NCBI GenBank assembly: GCA_024138015.1
Contig: JAMXBB010000010.1
Span: 55,350,147-55,414,146 of the forward strand
DNA from: Lumnitzera littorea
Taxonomy: Eukaryota; Streptophyta; Magnoliopsida; Myrtales; Combretaceae
Reading direction: 5' to 3'
Length of the DNA stretch: 64,000 nt
Shown here: positions 46,353-58,629 of the stretch, in pieces
Position numbering within the stretch: the first letter of the stretch is position 1
Layout of the letters: every line of letters starts with the position of its first letter
Notes under the pieces: generated by a model
Told to the model about the DNA's origin: nothing
Database searches by the model: none
The model's input: only the letters and a program-made list of their open reading frames with translations
Translations under genes and position numbers: made by a program

Positions 46353-48993
46353 TCATCAAAACAAGTTACTTAAGAGAACTTAACAATTAGTTTAAAACTT
46401 TCTTGGAGAATCTCATTCACCCTGCTCAAGTAAGCTTTATGAAAGGAAGAAAAGTTGCTACTAACACAATTCTTATTAATGAGATTTTGCATAGTTTTAG
46501 GAAGAAAACTAACAATCAAGCATGGATGATGCTTAAAATAGATTTGGAAAAAGTTTTTGATAATATCAAATGAGATTTTATCCATTAGGTTCCTGTTAGG
46601 TTTAATTTTCCTTCAGCTTGAATAAAATTAATTAATTCATGCTTAGCCTTTGCTTCAATAGAGATTTTGGTAAACGGTTATCCTCTTGACTCTTTTATCA
46701 TAAGTCAAAGGATAAGGCAAGGCTTCCCTTATTTGTTCATATGAGTTACGAAAATTATAAAGAATGATAGAGAAAAGAATTCTTAAAGGAAAATAGTAGG
46801 GATTCAAAATAGGGGCGGAATCACTTGGTATCCCTTATGTATCATTTGCTGATGATATGATATTCGTGGCAAAAACAAATAAGGAAGATGCACAAGGAAT
46901 AAAATACATTCTAGAACATTTTGCTAAACTATTGAGGATACAGGTAAATTTTTAGAAATCAACTGTCTTCTTTTCAAAGAATACCCCTAAATAAGTAAAA
47001 GATGAAGTGTTAGATTTACTTCAACTTTGAAAATCAACTATCTTAGGTACTTACTTCAGCTTTCCTTTAGCTAATGGAGCAAAACCAACTGTAGCCCAAT
47101 TGAATATCATATCAGAAAAAGCTTAGAAAAAATTATCAAGTTGGAAAGCTTAATAGTTAAGTATGTGTGGTTTAGTCATCTTATAGGATCAGTTTTTGAA
47201 TCCTTACCAACTTATTATATTCAAGTAGCAAAGATTCCAAAGAAAGTGATCAATAAGCTAATTCTTATCATTAGAAAATTTCTTTGGAGTGGGATAAATG
47301 ATACAAATAGGACACATTGGATTAGTTGGAAGTGAATAATAAGTCCTAAGGAATTTGGAGGAATGGGTCTAATGAACTTACATAGAAGAAATGAAGATTG
47401 TACAATTAAAAGACTGGGAATTCAAGTGTGGGAAAATCACATGGGCTAATTTGATTAGAGCTAAACATAGAATGTTAAATGCAGAAGATGAAATTCCTAA
47501 GCTCTTTAATGCCTCCCATTTTGTTAAAGAGCTTAGGAAAAGTTTTAGTAGTTTGAAGGAAATAATATTGTTGTCATAGGAAACAACCAAAAAACAAGCT
47601 TTTGGTTTAATAAGTAGGTAGGAAATTTCTTGGTAAAATAGCTAATTTAAGGGTCAATTCAACAATATGCCTATAATTCGAGGGTAGCTAATTGTTGGCT
47701 TGATTCATATGAGTGGGATGATAATAAGATTAATTTTCAACTCTCAAGCTTACAAGTTCAAAAAATTAGGCTAATAGCACTTCACCAAAGGAATGATGCT
47801 AAGTTTTTATCCTCAAATTGCAAGCAAGATATTAAGCTTGCTGACATGCATTAACAACTTATAAATGCTCTTGAACCAACATAGCAGAATTGGACATGGA
47901 TTTGGAAATCCATTTTCCCACCAAAAATCAAATTCCTCTTATGGAGAATCCAACATGATTCTCTACCTATAATAGTGAACTTAAGGAAGAGGAAGATTAA
48001 AGAGGATGGAACTTATCTTAGGGGTGGATGTCCAGATAAAGATCTCCTACATGTTTTCTAATCTTGCAATAGAATAAGCTACATAGTAACACAATGGCAA
48101 GTGATTGATCTTTATAACCCTCAAGTACATGGGGATATCATGATGTAGATCAAATTGAGCAGCCTAATTAAAAGAAAGGATCAAATTAAAGCACCATTAC
48201 CCCAATCATTTATTTTTAGATTTATGTTGTAACACCTATGGTTCACAAGAAATTGAGCTCTATTTCAACCAGACCCCTTAGATAATGATTACAATTAAGT
48301 AATTAGGAAATTAAGGCGTAAGCGCTAGACCTTGCTTAAGAAAGAAAGAAAGAAAGAAAAAAAAAAAACAATTTATCATATTGAAGCAAAGAACCTGATA
48401 TGGATACCTCCAAAAGAATCTTGGGTCAAACTAAATTCAAATGGGTCTATAAATTTTATTAGAGGTCAAGTAGTAGGTGGAGGAGTCTTAAGGGATCAAT
48501 AAAGTCGTTGGATCCTAAGGTTTTCTTGCAAATTAAGATCTATAGATATAGTGGCGACAGAACTTTAGGCCATCTACTAGGGAGTTTCACGTGCACTTCA
48601 AAGAGGGTTTCAATATCTTGAAATAGATACCAACTCTAACATTGCAATGCAACTATTACTTTCACAAGATGATAACACAAAAGTTAAATACAATCATATT
48701 TTTAACAATTGCAAGGAAAAACTCTTACAACTTTGCCAGGCAAGAGCATCTTGGTGATTAGTAACAGCAAGTTTTTGAAGACTCGCCTCCTTAATCTTTA
48801 TTTCCTATGTTAGTTGTAGATTCTACATGTTATAGATGCACTAGGCTTGTTAAATCTTTCCTTAATGTACTAAACGTATATAATGGGCTGTTGTTTTGTA
48901 ATGGACAAAAAGGCTAAGGATCGATTAATTGTTTAATTTTGCATTGTACAGTCTTATTTTATTAACATAAACACTAGTTTATCAAAGAAAAAA
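46353..48993 (+). pseudogene. L1-type LINE, 3' half, decayed
   Basis: The RT domain reads P-A-Q-V-S-F-M-K-G-R, M-M-L-K-I-D-L-E-K-V-F-D, I-R-Q-G-F-P and S-F-A-D-D-M-I-F-V (catalytic F-A-D-D at 46845-46856). A zf-RVT-type domain follows at 47880-48100 (W-I-W-K-S-I-F-P-P-K-I-K-F-L-L-W and H-V-F). A C-terminal RNase H-like domain lies at about 48390-48780 (V-K-L-N-S-N-G-S, G-G-G-V-L-R-D, L-E-I-D-T-N-S). The 3' end is A-rich near 48981-48993. The endonuclease half is missing because element D starts at 46352. A (GAAA)n run at 48341-48371 interrupts the region between the last two domains. Confidence 0.85.
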
Positions 48994-49195
48994 CATAAGT
49001 GCATTACCATTAATTATATGTTTTTGTTGAGAGTCTTTTATAGAATAAAAAGTTGAAAAAAAAAATGAAATTATTAACGAATTTTTTTTTTTCTGATATC
49101 AAGGACATTAAAAATGTAGCTTTTCATTTTAATATTATTATTATCGATATAAATAAATATTTTTATAAATGATTGTGCCTTAGTATTTCCTTTTC
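48994..49195. other. AT-rich spacer before the host gene
   Basis: A/T runs only. It separates the LINE tail from the promoter of the DUF1644 gene. Confidence 0.5.
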
Positions 49196-49203
49196 TTTAA
49201 ATA
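49196..49203 (+). promoter_or_regulatory. TATA-like box of the DUF1644 gene
   Basis: TTTAAATA lies about 30 nt before a sharp change to a more GC- and CT-rich leader (CTCTCTCTCT...), the usual look of a plant core promoter with pyrimidine-rich initiator. The start of transcription is inferred near 49230. Confidence 0.5.
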
Positions 49204-49229
49204 CCGCAAGAAAAGAAACTTCCGTTTTA

Positions 49230-49444
49230 TTTTTCCCCCTTTGAGAGTGCGGTTTTGTGATTGCACCTTCCTCTCTCTCTTTTTTTCTCTCTCCTGTAGC
49301 TTCCTCACGCAGGGTATCGATCCCATCGCCTTAGCTTTCTCCCAGTTTCTCTTTCTCCGTTTTGATTTTCATCTAACCCTAATCTAATATCTTTCCGTCT
49401 CGAAGTCCTTTTCAATTCAACGTCTTTTCTTCATTTATACCGGG
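49230..49444 (+). other. 5' UTR exon 1 of the DUF1644 gene
   Basis: A CT-rich, CpG-bearing leader ends at a good donor (CGG|GTACGTT, GT at 49445-49446). The matching acceptor is TTTTTGTTGTAG ending at 53274, giving an intron of about 3.83 kb that ends 18 nt before the ATG. Other donor-like sites near 50075 (CAA|GTAAGG) and an acceptor near 50242 (GATGCAG) could make alternative leader exons. Splicing is inferred from sequence only. Confidence 0.55.
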
Positions 49445-52400
49445 GTACGTTATGACGCCCGTCTCTTTAGATTAAAGCCTCGCTATTTCGCTTTTTGTTT
49501 ATAAGAACAATTAATCCTTCCCTACCTGCTTCAATATATTAGCAATTGTATTGATGATATTATTTGAAATATAGTTTTGGGTCCTAGTATTTTCGGTTGC
49601 ATTTAAGTTAAAGATGGAAACATGTTGGGCTATGTTCAAAGGAAACTTAAAAAAGAAAAGAAAAGAAAGATGTAATTTGAGATTCAACTGGGTTTATTTA
49701 TTTGAGTTTTACAAAGTTTGTAATTAGTTATAAGATTATGATTATAATAATAGAGTGTTGTCGATCTGGGATTGCTCAAATAAGTGGGTACGACTAGGCA
49801 TGTGGTTGGAATCTTCAGTTACATGTTATGCTTTTATTTTTTATTGAATTAAGTAACTGTCTTTGCTTCTGAATCTTCCTGTAGGCACGTTTTTTGCTTG
49901 TGGGCTGTATATATTATTTTATATGTAGACTAGTGGCATATATTACATGAAGTGCTGACTTCGTTTTTTGCTATGGTTTGTTTTGATCTGGGTCTAATAG
50001 TAATCAGGTAGATCCACATTTGGTTCTCCATTTGCACATCGTCTTTGATTTACGGTTCGCTCGAAGCACAAGTAAGGTCAGGTTTCTTCTTTATTAATAT
50101 GATGTTGCTTTTACTGCACTATAAGTGTAAGGCATATTCAATTTGAGGAATTATCAAAATGCTTTGATGTTGCTATTAATGGTGTTGAGGAAATGTTTTC
50201 ATTGATTTAGATTGTGGAATCATATGTGTAATGTGGATGCAGGTGTTTTCATGTGATCATGGTGCTTTGAATCAATGGTCTTGTTTATCATCTTGCACTG
50301 GGGGAGTGCTTTTGATTTCCTTTACCAATGCGGTTCTTCAGGATGTCATTCATTGCGCATTGCTATTTTTTATTTTATATATTTACTTTGTCAAGTCAAA
50401 ATGGTAAGAGTCAATTGATACTGTATCTTTTGCCTTTCCCTTCCCCCTTTATAGATACAGTTTATGGGAATTCTGACATTGCATTTGATTAGTTGTTAAT
50501 TGACATTCATGCAATTAATTAAAAGAGAGTGCTTGAACGTGTTCTGGAAACTTATATAGTCAGAGCAGCTTGATGGGAGTTTGAGAAGGTTTAACTTTAG
50601 TTAAGTTTCTGACCTTTGTCTTGGGATATGGCTTTAACCAGATGATAAGTGAATGTTTGAAAGGTTTCTAGACCATGGTAGAAAATTTATCCATCTTTTT
50701 GGTTGTCGTTGCTACTTTCAATGGGGCATGTTTTGCCAAAAAATTTCGAGAAAAAAAAAAAAAATACAATTTTCTTATCTTTTCTTTTTTTTTTTTTTTT
50801 TTTGGTGTAAACTTTGAATCAAATAATGAATTACTAGTTACCAGAAAAACAAATACCCAAAATAATTACCAAAAGACAACTTCATTAGCACTCATGTTTT
50901 TTATCATTATTAGCTATCGTTAAGCTTGTCTCCTTCTGTATAGGAGAGATTGAGGGTATCTTCATACATAAAAAATCTAATCATTAATAGATCTCATATT
51001 ATGTTTGTTTCTACATATATATTATCTCTAGATATCTTGTAAAATAATTAATGTTTGCTCAATCAATCAAGCATCATTATTATCCAACTTATATTTGGGA
51101 CAGAACATTGCTACGGGCCTTTTAGAGATTTTAAGCTTGGGTGTATCACTTTTTTGTTTGGAATATTTAGAGTAGAATTTCTAATATCTCTCTCTTCTTT
51201 TTTAAATTTTTTCCAGATTATTTTATTCATTTTAGAGCTCAAATGTTTTGTTTGCCATCGTTTATTCAACTATTTTCCTTTTTTGGGTAGTTGGCCATGC
51301 TTCTCTTTGGTAATAATCATCTGTATCTGGTGTTTTTGCAAATAGTATACATCCACAATTCCTCATTTGAAGAAACCTAAGAAAGTTTATTGGGCAATTT
51401 AGCAGTTTTCTTAAAATCATTCTATCGACTTCTATCATGATGCATAAGGAAGTTCTGCTGTGTTTTCCGACTAACATGTTGAAATAAAAAATGAAAAAAT
51501 CCACTCCTGTCCACATGTTTTAAATTTTGGAGTAATTGATCGTGGATAAAAATTGTAACATGGAATTAGAGTAGGAGAGTGGCTATTGAGCCCCTTTTTC
51601 CTTCAGTTTTGACCCTACTTTATTTGCCCAGGATGACCCTGTGGCTAGCTAACATCAAAAGCATTAACATAAACATGGAAAATGGTCTCTGTTTATAAAA
51701 ATAACTGAACATCATCTTCCATGTTTTGTCATTGGTTACCTCTCCTGTCACCCACTAGTACTAAAATCTACTACTCGAAACACTTCGTAAGATTACATGG
51801 GCAATATCTTACCATTGTGAAGATTAGATTGTAATAAAACTTAAAAATATATAGGCGTACATGTAGTTTGAGATCCCTTAATTAGGATCTTGTGCTAACA
51901 GGACTCTCTTTATGGAATGGACTACTTATTCTAGATTATCCGTGATTATTACTTATTCATTGGCGATAGGATGATAAGATTTACTCTTTTCTTGGTTGGC
52001 TAATTAAAAATGTTTTTGCTTGTTTTCACAGAATATGATATTTTCTAAAGCAAATGGCAGTTATCCATTTTCTTTTGCATCTGAAGTGGATTCTTTCTCT
52101 TCAAGTGCATTTTGATTATCTGCTCGATCACTTATTATCTTAATTGTGTTTACCTAAACTTATAGGCTTTGCACTGTTCTTGTTGTTACATGTTTCCTGT
52201 ACATCCACCTCTTATTTTGGAAAGCAAAATAGAAGACACCTGTTTCCTTTTCTGTATTGATTGCTACTGTTTTTGTTGGTCTTTTTCCTATGTTTTTGGC
52301 TAGAGTGGATGTTTCCCTGATGCTGCAGAAGTATGGATGGCTAAGCAGCCATTTTATCCAAAGATATTTATTGTAGTCATAGTTATCAAAATCATGATTT

Positions 52401-53274
52401 TATCTTATATGATTTTATAAAGTTTTTCTAAGTTAATTTGTTCATAAAATCGTTTTCATATAAAAACCTACATTTTTAATCGAGTCTATATATAAATTTA
52501 ATAGAAACTTACGTTTTTTATTGAATTTACCGTTTCTATATATCTAAGTTAAATGGATTAAAAAATGAAAAAAATATAACTAAGTTTTTACAAATTATCA
52601 ACTATTATGATATTACCTCATCTTCTCTATCCTATTTTGATTTTTTTCTTCTTTCTATCTCTCTCTTAGTACCTTATTTTATATTTATAGCCATCATTCA
52701 AATTTCAGCTCTAATAGCAAAAATTATAACAAAAACTATATATTTTACTTTATATCATTAATAATTTAAAATGAATTGAAATGTTTGATTGCCTTTAATT
52801 CGTTGCCTTTTTTTTTAAAAAAAAAAAGGGAAAAAATTTAGTTCCAACTTTGTTTATCTTTTTTCTGTACATATTAAGTAATATATTATAAGGAATTTTT
52901 TAGGAAAAAAGAACCTAATTTCTCTATTTTTTTATTTTATCTTATATTTCAAGTTTTGATAATCACTATAAGCACATTCACAATTTTTTAAAGCTATTTT
53001 ATATAGATTATAAAAACTTACGTTTCGATTTTATGTTTTGATTCTACTAATCCTCTAGTTTTAAGAAGAATCGCGAGTTTAACAACATTGGTTATAATCT
53101 TGATAGTAGCTTTGGATCTCCTTTATGATGTTCCCTTCTAAACAATTTCTACAGTAGGCCAACCATTATCAATGATATCTCTCTGTGTTTAATGTTGAAT
53201 TTTTATGATTATTAGCTGGGTTTGGTAGCTTCTTCTATTCTGTTTGAATATAAATACAATTGTTTTTGTTGTAG
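49445..53274 (+). other. 5' UTR intron of the DUF1644 gene
   Basis: T-rich throughout, with no ORF that looks real. The longest open frames (50675-50923 and 51055-51345) are poly-T/Phe-rich and have no domain. It holds a repeat of about 0.7 kb at 52380-53095. Long introns just before the start codon are common in plant housekeeping genes and can raise expression. Confidence 0.5.
52380..53095. mobile_element. AT-rich MITE-like repeat in the 5' UTR intron
   Basis: The left edge reads ATAGTTATCAAAATCATGATTTT. The reverse complement of the right edge reads ATTATAACCAATGTTGTTAAACTCGCGATTCTT, which shares a loosely similar 'GTTaTcAAAaTC..GATT' end. Inside are repeated 'acttacgttt', 'ttttatatgatttta' and similar words. 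A related text occurs at the right edge of the window (63836-64000). Termini are approximate. Confidence 0.4.
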
Positions 53275-53292
53275 GTTAGATTTGCTGCAACG

Positions 53293-54399
53293 ATGGCAAA
53301 AGGTAGCAGGGGCCGCCACAGGATTACTTCTCGTCAATTCAGGCCAACTCCATATTCCTTTTCAAATTGTGATGGAACAGTTGCAGATTATTGCTCAAAA
53401 AGATGTTCCAAAGCATTGGAAAAGAAAGATTGGGAAGATGCCATGTGTTCTGTTTGCATGGAGTATCCTCATAATGCGGTCCTTCTCCTCTGCTCCTCTC
53501 ATGAAAGGGGTTGTCGTCCTTATATGTGTGGAACCAGCTGTCGCTATTCTAACTGCCTTGATCAGTATAAGAAGGCTTATACAAAAGTACTAGCATCTAA
53601 TCCACCAGTGTCTTTCCATCGCTCAGGTGATAACCAAGGTGGTATTCCTGATTCAGGTTTCCCTACTGAGAAGTGTGAGATAACTGAGCTTGCGTGCCCC
53701 CTTTGTAGAGGGCAGGTGAAAGGATGGACAGTGGTTGAACCAGCTCGGGACTATTTGAATGCTAAAAAGAGAAGCTGCATGCAGGAGAACTGTGCTTTTG
53801 TTGGGACTTACAAGGAATTGAGGAAGCATGTGAGGGCTGAACATCCCACTTCACGACCAAGGGATGTGGATCCAATTCTTGAACAGAAGTGGAGGCGGCT
53901 TGAACGCGAGAGAGAGAGGGATGATGTCATTAGCACAATAAGGTCAACCATGCCTGGAGCGATGGTTTTTGGTGATTATGTGATAGAGGGGAATCATTAT
54001 GGTATTGATTCTGATGAGGAAGATGGGGGTCTAAACACTGAACATGCAGGTCGAACTGGCAGTCTGGAAGTGGGATTTGATAATAACTTTGTGAACGTAT
54101 TTCTCCTTCTCCATGCATTTGGTCAATCGGGAAATTCTGATTTGGCACGACAGTTGAGGCATCCTGACAGGGCTGCTCAGCAAGCCTCAGATGAAAGTGC
54201 TGGTGGTGTGGTCCAGCACACATCACTTGTTGGTGGTTCGGATACATCTGATCAAGATAATGGAAATGAAGTTGAAGATGACCATGTTGATGGTAATGTA
54301 TCACTAGCTAGTCGCCTTCGACATCATAGTAGGCTGCTGCTGAGTCGCTCAGGTAGGAGACAGAGGCGTAGAGAAGCTGAAGTCAGTCAGAATAGATGA
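53293..54399 (+). CDS. DUF1644 family zinc-finger protein, 368 aa
   Basis: This is the only intact gene in the window. The N-terminus is basic. The first Cys-rich module (residues 52-88) has C52-x2-C55-M-E-Y-P-H-N-A-V-L-L-L-C67 and C74, C79, C83, C88, the signature of plant DUF1644 proteins. A second block, A-C135-P-L-C138-R-G-Q-V-K-G-W-T-V, follows. Residues 162-184 form a C2H2-like finger (C-x4-C-x11-H-x4-H). Residues 200-210 are R/E-rich, and the middle (about 238-250) and 315-335 are acidic. The C-terminus (341-362) is Arg-rich and could be a nuclear signal. No membrane segment is seen. The biochemical role is not established; some rice members are linked to drought and salt tolerance. 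The start is the first in-frame ATG after the acceptor at 53274, and the coding part is one exon, ending TGA. Confidence 0.93.
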   Translation: MAKGSRGRHRITSRQFRPTPYSFSNCDGTVADYCSKRCSKALEKKDWEDAMCSVCMEYPHNAVLLLCSSHERGCRPYMCGTSCRYSNCLDQYKKAYTKVLASNPPVSFHRSGDNQGGIPDSGFPTEKCEITELACPLCRGQVKGWTVVEPARDYLNAKKRSCMQENCAFVGTYKELRKHVRAEHPTSRPRDVDPILEQKWRRLERERERDDVISTIRSTMPGAMVFGDYVIEGNHYGIDSDEEDGGLNTEHAGRTGSLEVGFDNNFVNVFLLLHAFGQSGNSDLARQLRHPDRAAQQASDESAGGVVQHTSLVGGSDTSDQDNGNEVEDDHVDGNVSLASRLRHHSRLLLSRSGRRQRRREAEVSQNR

Positions 54400-54860
54400 C
54401 ATATTGTCAACTGGAAATGGGGGGAAGAACATTCTGAAAATTTGAGTCTAGGGAAATAAACATTAAAAAGAAAAAGAAAAAAAAAAAAGTTGGGAAATTT
54501 GGGATGGTTGAAATGTACCATGAAAAAGAGAAGGGAATACCTTCTTGCAAATGCATTGATATTTCTTCTTTATATTGTATTTTATCTGTAGGATAGATTG
54601 GTGGGGATATAGGATGTAGGAGAAGATGGCTCTTCAACTCCTATGGGATTCTTTTCATGCATTTTCACCGAAATAGATGTTTATCCTCTGTTAGAACCGT
54701 TGTAAGCATTACCTGTCTTGTACAATAATGTTCATCCTGTAAATCAGAAGAAAGCTTAGGTATTTAACATTTAATGTTTTCACACGTTTGTTGGAGAAAA
54801 AAGAAAAATGGATGTATTTAACTTGATGTTTTAGTATAAATAAAGTTGGATAGGACATGT
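54400..54860 (+). other. 3' UTR and polyadenylation region of the DUF1644 gene
   Basis: It contains an AATAAA near 54455, a far-upstream TGTA-rich region at 54715-54740, and AATAAA at about 54838-54843. The transcript end is probably between 54730 and 54865. No other gene is seen. Confidence 0.5.
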
Positions 54861-56300
54861 CTTCTTTTCTTTTGCTTTTCTTTTCTTCTTTTTCTTTTTT
54901 TTTTCCCCAATAATACAGACAATTTTAGTTTTATTGAATCTCAAAAGCAATGAATGCTGCTGCCGTTATACACAGATATATAAGCATGGTGGTTGAAATG
55001 ATTACCAATTTTCGTTTGGAAGGCTATTGCTCCCGCATCTACAGTCAATCCAAGCGTTCCAAAGGCCAAATATATAAAAAATTAAAATAAAATAAAATTC
55101 CAAGCGTTTTAGTTGAACCCAACAAAAACAAACACCAAATCCTACTTCAGGTACCATACGCCCAGTTTAACTAAAATCTTATAACTGAAAGCCCACTTTA
55201 GAGTTACTTCAGCAAGGTCCTAAGCCTAACGTGCCACGGTATCCGCAAATCGCAAGTCCTACCTTGGGACAGTATTCTCAGAAAGATGCTAAACCTAATC
55301 GCCAATCCTATATTGGGGGCGGCTAATGTGCCACGGTATTCGCAAGTCTGAGGTTTTTCGTTTCTTTTTTTATTTATTTCCAGATGATTTCGTGTTTTGT
55401 TATAGCCTGCATGTTAAGGTCTCCTACCCCAATGCGACAAAGTTAGTGACCACATCCATCTTACAACGGACGGATGGGATAGTGTCCATCGGATATCTCA
55501 CAAAGCCTTGTCCATCTTATATGCTTACCACCATACACGACTTTGGAATGGCGCGTCACATTAGCTAAAGTCGGCCTACTTAGCATGGCTATATCATCAA
55601 TAGAATTTTGCCGTCCACATCAATGCTTCCAAGATCAGAGGGGTGTTAGTGCCAGGTTTTGGTGTAGGGCAGGTTTCCTTGAATGCCTGATAGAGGCGGA
55701 CTACCGTCTCGAGAAAGTCACAGCTTCAGATTTTTCTAGAATGAAAAATAGGCATCCATGTTGTATGTTCCTTCAGTTAAGCCAAAAGGGAAGGTGCATA
55801 CAACAAATGCACCTATGCCTTCACTATCCCAATGCTCCATACAGCAATTGTAGCAGGTCCATCTACCAAAAAAATATATTGCCATTCAATGATTGTGTTT
55901 AACACAACACAATCTCCCCAAAAATCACAGCAGCCAACTCCATTGTCCACCTTATTTCCATCCTCCAAACAAAAAATAAATGTGTAGAAAACAGAAACCA
56001 AATACCACTCTCAATACCTATACATAGTCTAATCTCCAAACAACAAATGGACCATGATCTCAATGAAACAAATACAACTTGAATTACAAAGATGTAAATA
56101 TGAAAGGAAGATTAAATTGCATGATTAAATTAACTTCAAGCAAAGTACACTTGGTCAACTCAAGTTCAGTCAATGCTACATAACTGTACATCTATTTCCT
56201 CTTACTCCTAATTCTAGTGAAAACATGCAATATTCACGACACAATTCCCTCTCTAGATGTTCTTACTTCTGCAATTAGATGAGCTTGGGACTCTTGTATT
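54861..56300. other. unassigned spacer with a short direct repeat
   Basis: The words 'gtgccacggtatccgcaaatcgcaagtc' (about 55231-55258) and 'gtgccacggtattcgcaagtc' (about 55328-55348) form a near-duplicate pair. ORFs of 80 and 119 codons at 55326-55568 and 55543-55902 have no recognisable domain, and I do not support them as genes. Confidence 0.5.
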
Positions 56301-56308
56301 AGACCATG

Positions 56309-58150
56309 CTATTGTGGTGGGCTGGTAAAGTCTAACTGATTTATGGCTTTTATCTGCAAAGGAACTTTGCTATGCATGCTTGCAAACCTCCTTTTATGAG
56401 GTGCTAGTGGCATATAAGGAGGATATGCCTGATTGTCCATCATTAAAGTCACAAATGAGCTACTACAAGGCTCAAACATGTTGGTAATGTTAGGAATTGT
56501 AAACAAGCTCGGTGCATAAGATGCCCCTAAGTGTCATCATCATGTTGAGCTCGCTGTTGTTGTTGTGGAAGTCCTCTCACCCTTGTGCATCCCCTTTGTC
56601 TAAGTGGATCTGAAGCATCATACTTGTCCTCATTAAGGCCTTTCTCAACCTTATCTTTATTCAAAGCAAAGGGCGAGGAATGCAAAGTCATTAGCACATG
56701 GTCGTGCAATAGCTACAAACCCTGCTAAGCCTAAACACCAGCTATAACATAGTCTATACTGTCAATGGAGATACGTATCTATTGGAATTGCTCAGCATAC
56801 AAGAAGAAGGAGAGTTACACATGTTATTGTTAGGTGTTTCACATAAGCAAAAGAAGCTATGGAGAATATACTTACTAATTGTCCAAGTAGAACTTCAGTG
56901 CAACTAAAATATTAACGTGTGATTTCCCTATACTACCATCGATACTGATGCTCGACTCCTCTTAGGCCCTTGATTTACACAACCCTAGCATACCATTCCT
57001 ACCACTCTACTATGTACTATGCATGTTGTCTTACCTGATCTACCTCCACCCTCCTTCGTAGGTTTATGGAGTGCAATGACTCCAATGCGTCAACAGGTGG
57101 TAGATGCCTATGGAAACCTCTAAATTAGGGCACAACTCACTCTAAGAAACACCACTCTACTATGTGAAAGAAAGTGAATAAGACCTAAGCTACCCAAATA
57201 ACTCTCCTGCGATAACAAAACTTAGGGAGGATTTGTAAAATCTCATCAAGATTAAGCTCCCGAATGACTTGTAGTACCATACTTTGAGTGTTGGTGTTTG
57301 CATAAGTAACATAAATCATATTATCGAAACATTTATAAGCGCATACCTAATATGGACTTTGTCTGTCCAATACCTCTCAATAGGCCTTCAAGAATACGTC
57401 GAATGTTGACGGGTGTCCTAATTCATGCTCCATTGAGCTGCTAAAGATCTCACGCTATCAATATACATACCATGTCTACTTGTGGGAGCAATGTGCATAA
57501 ACTGATCCTATGCCTACACTTGAAGAAGGATCGAACAACCCTCAATCTTCTTAGCTTTAGCATCAGAAGCAAGGCATAGCTATCGATATACTAATGCTAA
57601 GCATGGCACCACCAATTGTATTTTCTTACCTTATGGAAGTCCTCCAAAAGTAGTAATAACATAAGATAAGCATAGGTGCTAGATTTGTCATAGAAGATAG
57701 ATCCACTAAAGAGCTACAGGATAAAAGCCCTCATGTGTCACCTGACCTACTCATCATCAATGCCTATAGAAAGGAATCAAAATGTCCTCCATAGCTACAA
57801 CATTATGACACACTATCCCCTAATTTGATTATCTACCTAAGTAGCCTGGCAGAAATGCTAGTTTGATCCCTCGTGATAGCCCCAATCATTGGTAAGCTAT
57901 CCACTAGTAGCCTTAACTGTACCTCTACATCCTATAAAGTGATAGTGACAACTATGGGCCATGTAAAAAGTGTGTATCCCCTACCTCCATCTCTTTGTAA
58001 GTACTATGATCATGTGCCAATCTAATAGAATAACTACAAACAAAGAAATCTTAAAAAAATAGCCTACTCTAGATAAGACTCCACGTAGGGGTCAAATGAG
58101 GTACCATTCACCTCATCATTCCCGCTTGAGTTCCTAGTCATGTCAACGCA
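56309..58150 (-). pseudogene. Second PMD pseudogene (MAIL / PP7-long-form type)
   Basis: On the minus strand a broken frame reads the PMD blocks: F-S-G-S-I-F-Y-D-K-S, Y-A-Y-L-M-L-L-L-L-L-E-D-F, K-V-R-K-Y-N-W-W and L-R-R-L-R-V-V-R-S-F-F (about 57500-57740). Further on are F-F-H-I-V-E-W (about 57150-57200), R-R-V-E-V near 57060, and a C-terminal basic/Gln part in ORFs 56527-56709 and 56309-56506. These blocks match the PMD domain that plant genomes annotate as 'serine/threonine phosphatase 7 long form' or MAIN-like. Stops and shifts kill it. It differs in sequence from the PMD relic at 23130, so it is a separate lineage. Confidence 0.7.
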
Positions 58151-58629
58151 CCACAAGCCATTCATTTTCCTAAAACTGGGCAATTTGAGTGAATTAGTAA
58201 TTACATACAATTAGTGTAAACATTTCGTTGTATTCAAGGCTTTCATGCACTCATGTAGCCTTCTTAAACTCTCTATGACCTATGTCAACCCTAACAAGTG
58301 AGCATTGATTCATTAATCGGTTCGAGCTCCATCTAACTTGTAAAAGCAAACACAATAAGCTAGTACGCAATATATAAGCTAGCATACATAGAGAATTTGT
58401 AAAATAACTATAAAAAGCAAGCAAGATATGCATGTATTCTTGAATCTAAGTCAAATACCATACCAATTTCTCTATGGATACATTCTCTTATTGTACCCTT
58501 CTAATCTACACACACTGCATGATGCTTTGTTTGGCCGCTCTCTAATATCTATCTCCATGTGGAACCATTTTTGCTTAGGCTTGCCATTCTTGCATTATGA
58601 CGTCAGATTAGGGCAAATGGTTAGAAGGT
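58151..58629. other. spacer between PMD relic and Tat gag fragment
   Basis: No motif was recognised. The short ORF at 58428-58646 has no domain. Confidence 0.4.

Noticed and set aside
50675..50923. 82-codon ORF with Lys and Phe runs
   Set aside because: Made of poly-A and poly-T tracts in the intron.
51055..51345. 96-codon Phe/Ile-rich ORF in the intron
   Set aside because: Arises from T-rich intron sequence; no motif.
53222..53593. 123-codon ORF overlapping the DUF1644 gene
   Set aside because: A shadow in another frame that starts inside the intron and ends inside the CDS, with no domain.
53930..54304. 124-codon antisense ORF, His/Gln-rich
   Set aside because: Antisense shadow of the DUF1644 CDS; its composition follows from the sense codons.
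55326..55902. two overlapping plus-strand ORFs (80 and 119 codons)
   Set aside because: No domain, no splice context and no promoter signal; chance ORFs are expected at this length.
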